Below are positions 63,984 to 64,000 of a stretch of DNA of 64,000 nucleotides, piece after piece. Position numbers and translations under genes: made by a program. The notes below the pieces were generated by a model, which was not told the origin of the DNA, searched no databases, and saw nothing but the letters and a program-made list of their open reading frames with translations. Within the stretch, counting starts at the first letter, position 1, and the number at the start of each line of letters is the position of its first letter. Source of the stretch: Bacteroidota bacterium (lineage in GTDB: Bacteria > Bacteroidota > Ignavibacteria > Kapaibacteriales > UBA2268); NCBI GenBank assembly GCA_029974985.1, contig JARKQC010000360.1, forward strand, positions 124,001 to 188,000, in the 5' to 3' direction.

Positions 63984-64000
63984 AAACTTTTACAACTGAT
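63974..64000 (+). CDS. Start of a gene cut by the right edge, likely the specificity subunit
   Basis: An ATG at 63974 overlaps the last ten bases of the preceding gene and opens the nine codons MGLKTFTTD before the window ends. The overlap suggests translational coupling. A specificity (S) subunit is expected at this place in BcgI-like or type I systems. Nine residues cannot confirm this. Confidence 0.55.

Noticed and set aside
1-64000. CRISPR arrays, tRNA or rRNA genes, insertion sequences
   Set aside because: No regularly spaced repeats, no tRNA-like GGTTCGAATCC arm in a noncoding region, no transposase-like protein and no paired terminal repeats were seen by eye; a short or divergent RNA gene could still be missed.

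Overview
The window is a very AT-rich bacterial chromosome segment with about 47 supported protein genes and no rRNA, tRNA, CRISPR array or recognisable insertion sequence. Several features point to the Bacteroidota/Chlorobiota-Ignavibacteriota side of the FCB group. Three long secreted proteins end in type A T9SS sorting domains. A DUF2723 membrane glycosyltransferase and a DUF3109 protein are present. Several candidate promoters carry the TAnnTTTG -7 box. The combination with RpoN and the very low GC would fit an Ignavibacteriota/Kapaibacteriota-like lineage, but I cannot fix the taxon from sequence alone.

Layout. 1-3700: the end of a gene entering from the left edge (possibly TsaB), then ornithine aminotransferase, carbamate kinase and ornithine carbamoyltransferase on the minus strand. 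4100-10450: a 2114-residue secreted beta-helix/Ig protein. 10900-26300: an M20 dipeptidase, a small lipoprotein, the DUF3109-rpoN-ABC-F operon, an HtrA protease, a secreted peptidylarginine-deiminase-like enzyme, an isocitrate/isopropylmalate dehydrogenase, a Rel-type (p)ppGpp synthetase with an eroded hydrolase domain, and a lytic transglycosylase. 26500-40000: a VWA-OmpA lipoprotein, an AhpD-like protein, glutamine synthetase, a three-gene signalling operon (112-residue protein, HDOD protein, histidine kinase), aspartate kinase, free-methionine-sulfoxide reductase, a lamin-tail protein, leucyl/phenylalanyl-tRNA-protein transferase and a biotin carboxylase/carrier pair.

40200-43220 is an accessory island: a nuclease-methyltransferase-specificity fusion, a small protein and a broken specificity-subunit remnant, with a good candidate promoter. 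43300-45100 holds a ferredoxin-cupin operon divergent from an Rrf2 regulator. A palindrome there encloses a candidate -7 box. 45100-52800 holds an amino-acid ABC transporter, then an MFS carrier, a GT2 enzyme and a DUF2723 glycosyltransferase. 52900-61400 holds murG and two membrane proteins, a DUF302 protein, queD and queF, a secreted CX4CH/Ig protein, a Gfo/Idh oxidoreductase and an exported protein of unknown function. From 61600 to the right edge lies a second nuclease-methyltransferase fusion whose partner gene is cut after nine codons.

How genes may work together. A T9SS-exported arginine deiminase, an M20 peptidase, ornithine carbamoyltransferase, carbamate kinase and ornithine aminotransferase could form a route from protein arginine through citrulline to ATP, ammonia and glutamate semialdehyde, without a classical ArcA in the window. 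The GT2 and DUF2723 genes could form a lipid-linked-sugar protein glycosylation module acting on exported proteins. Both proposals are inference. Most genes are separated by clear hairpin terminators, often AT-rich stems of 11-16 bp.
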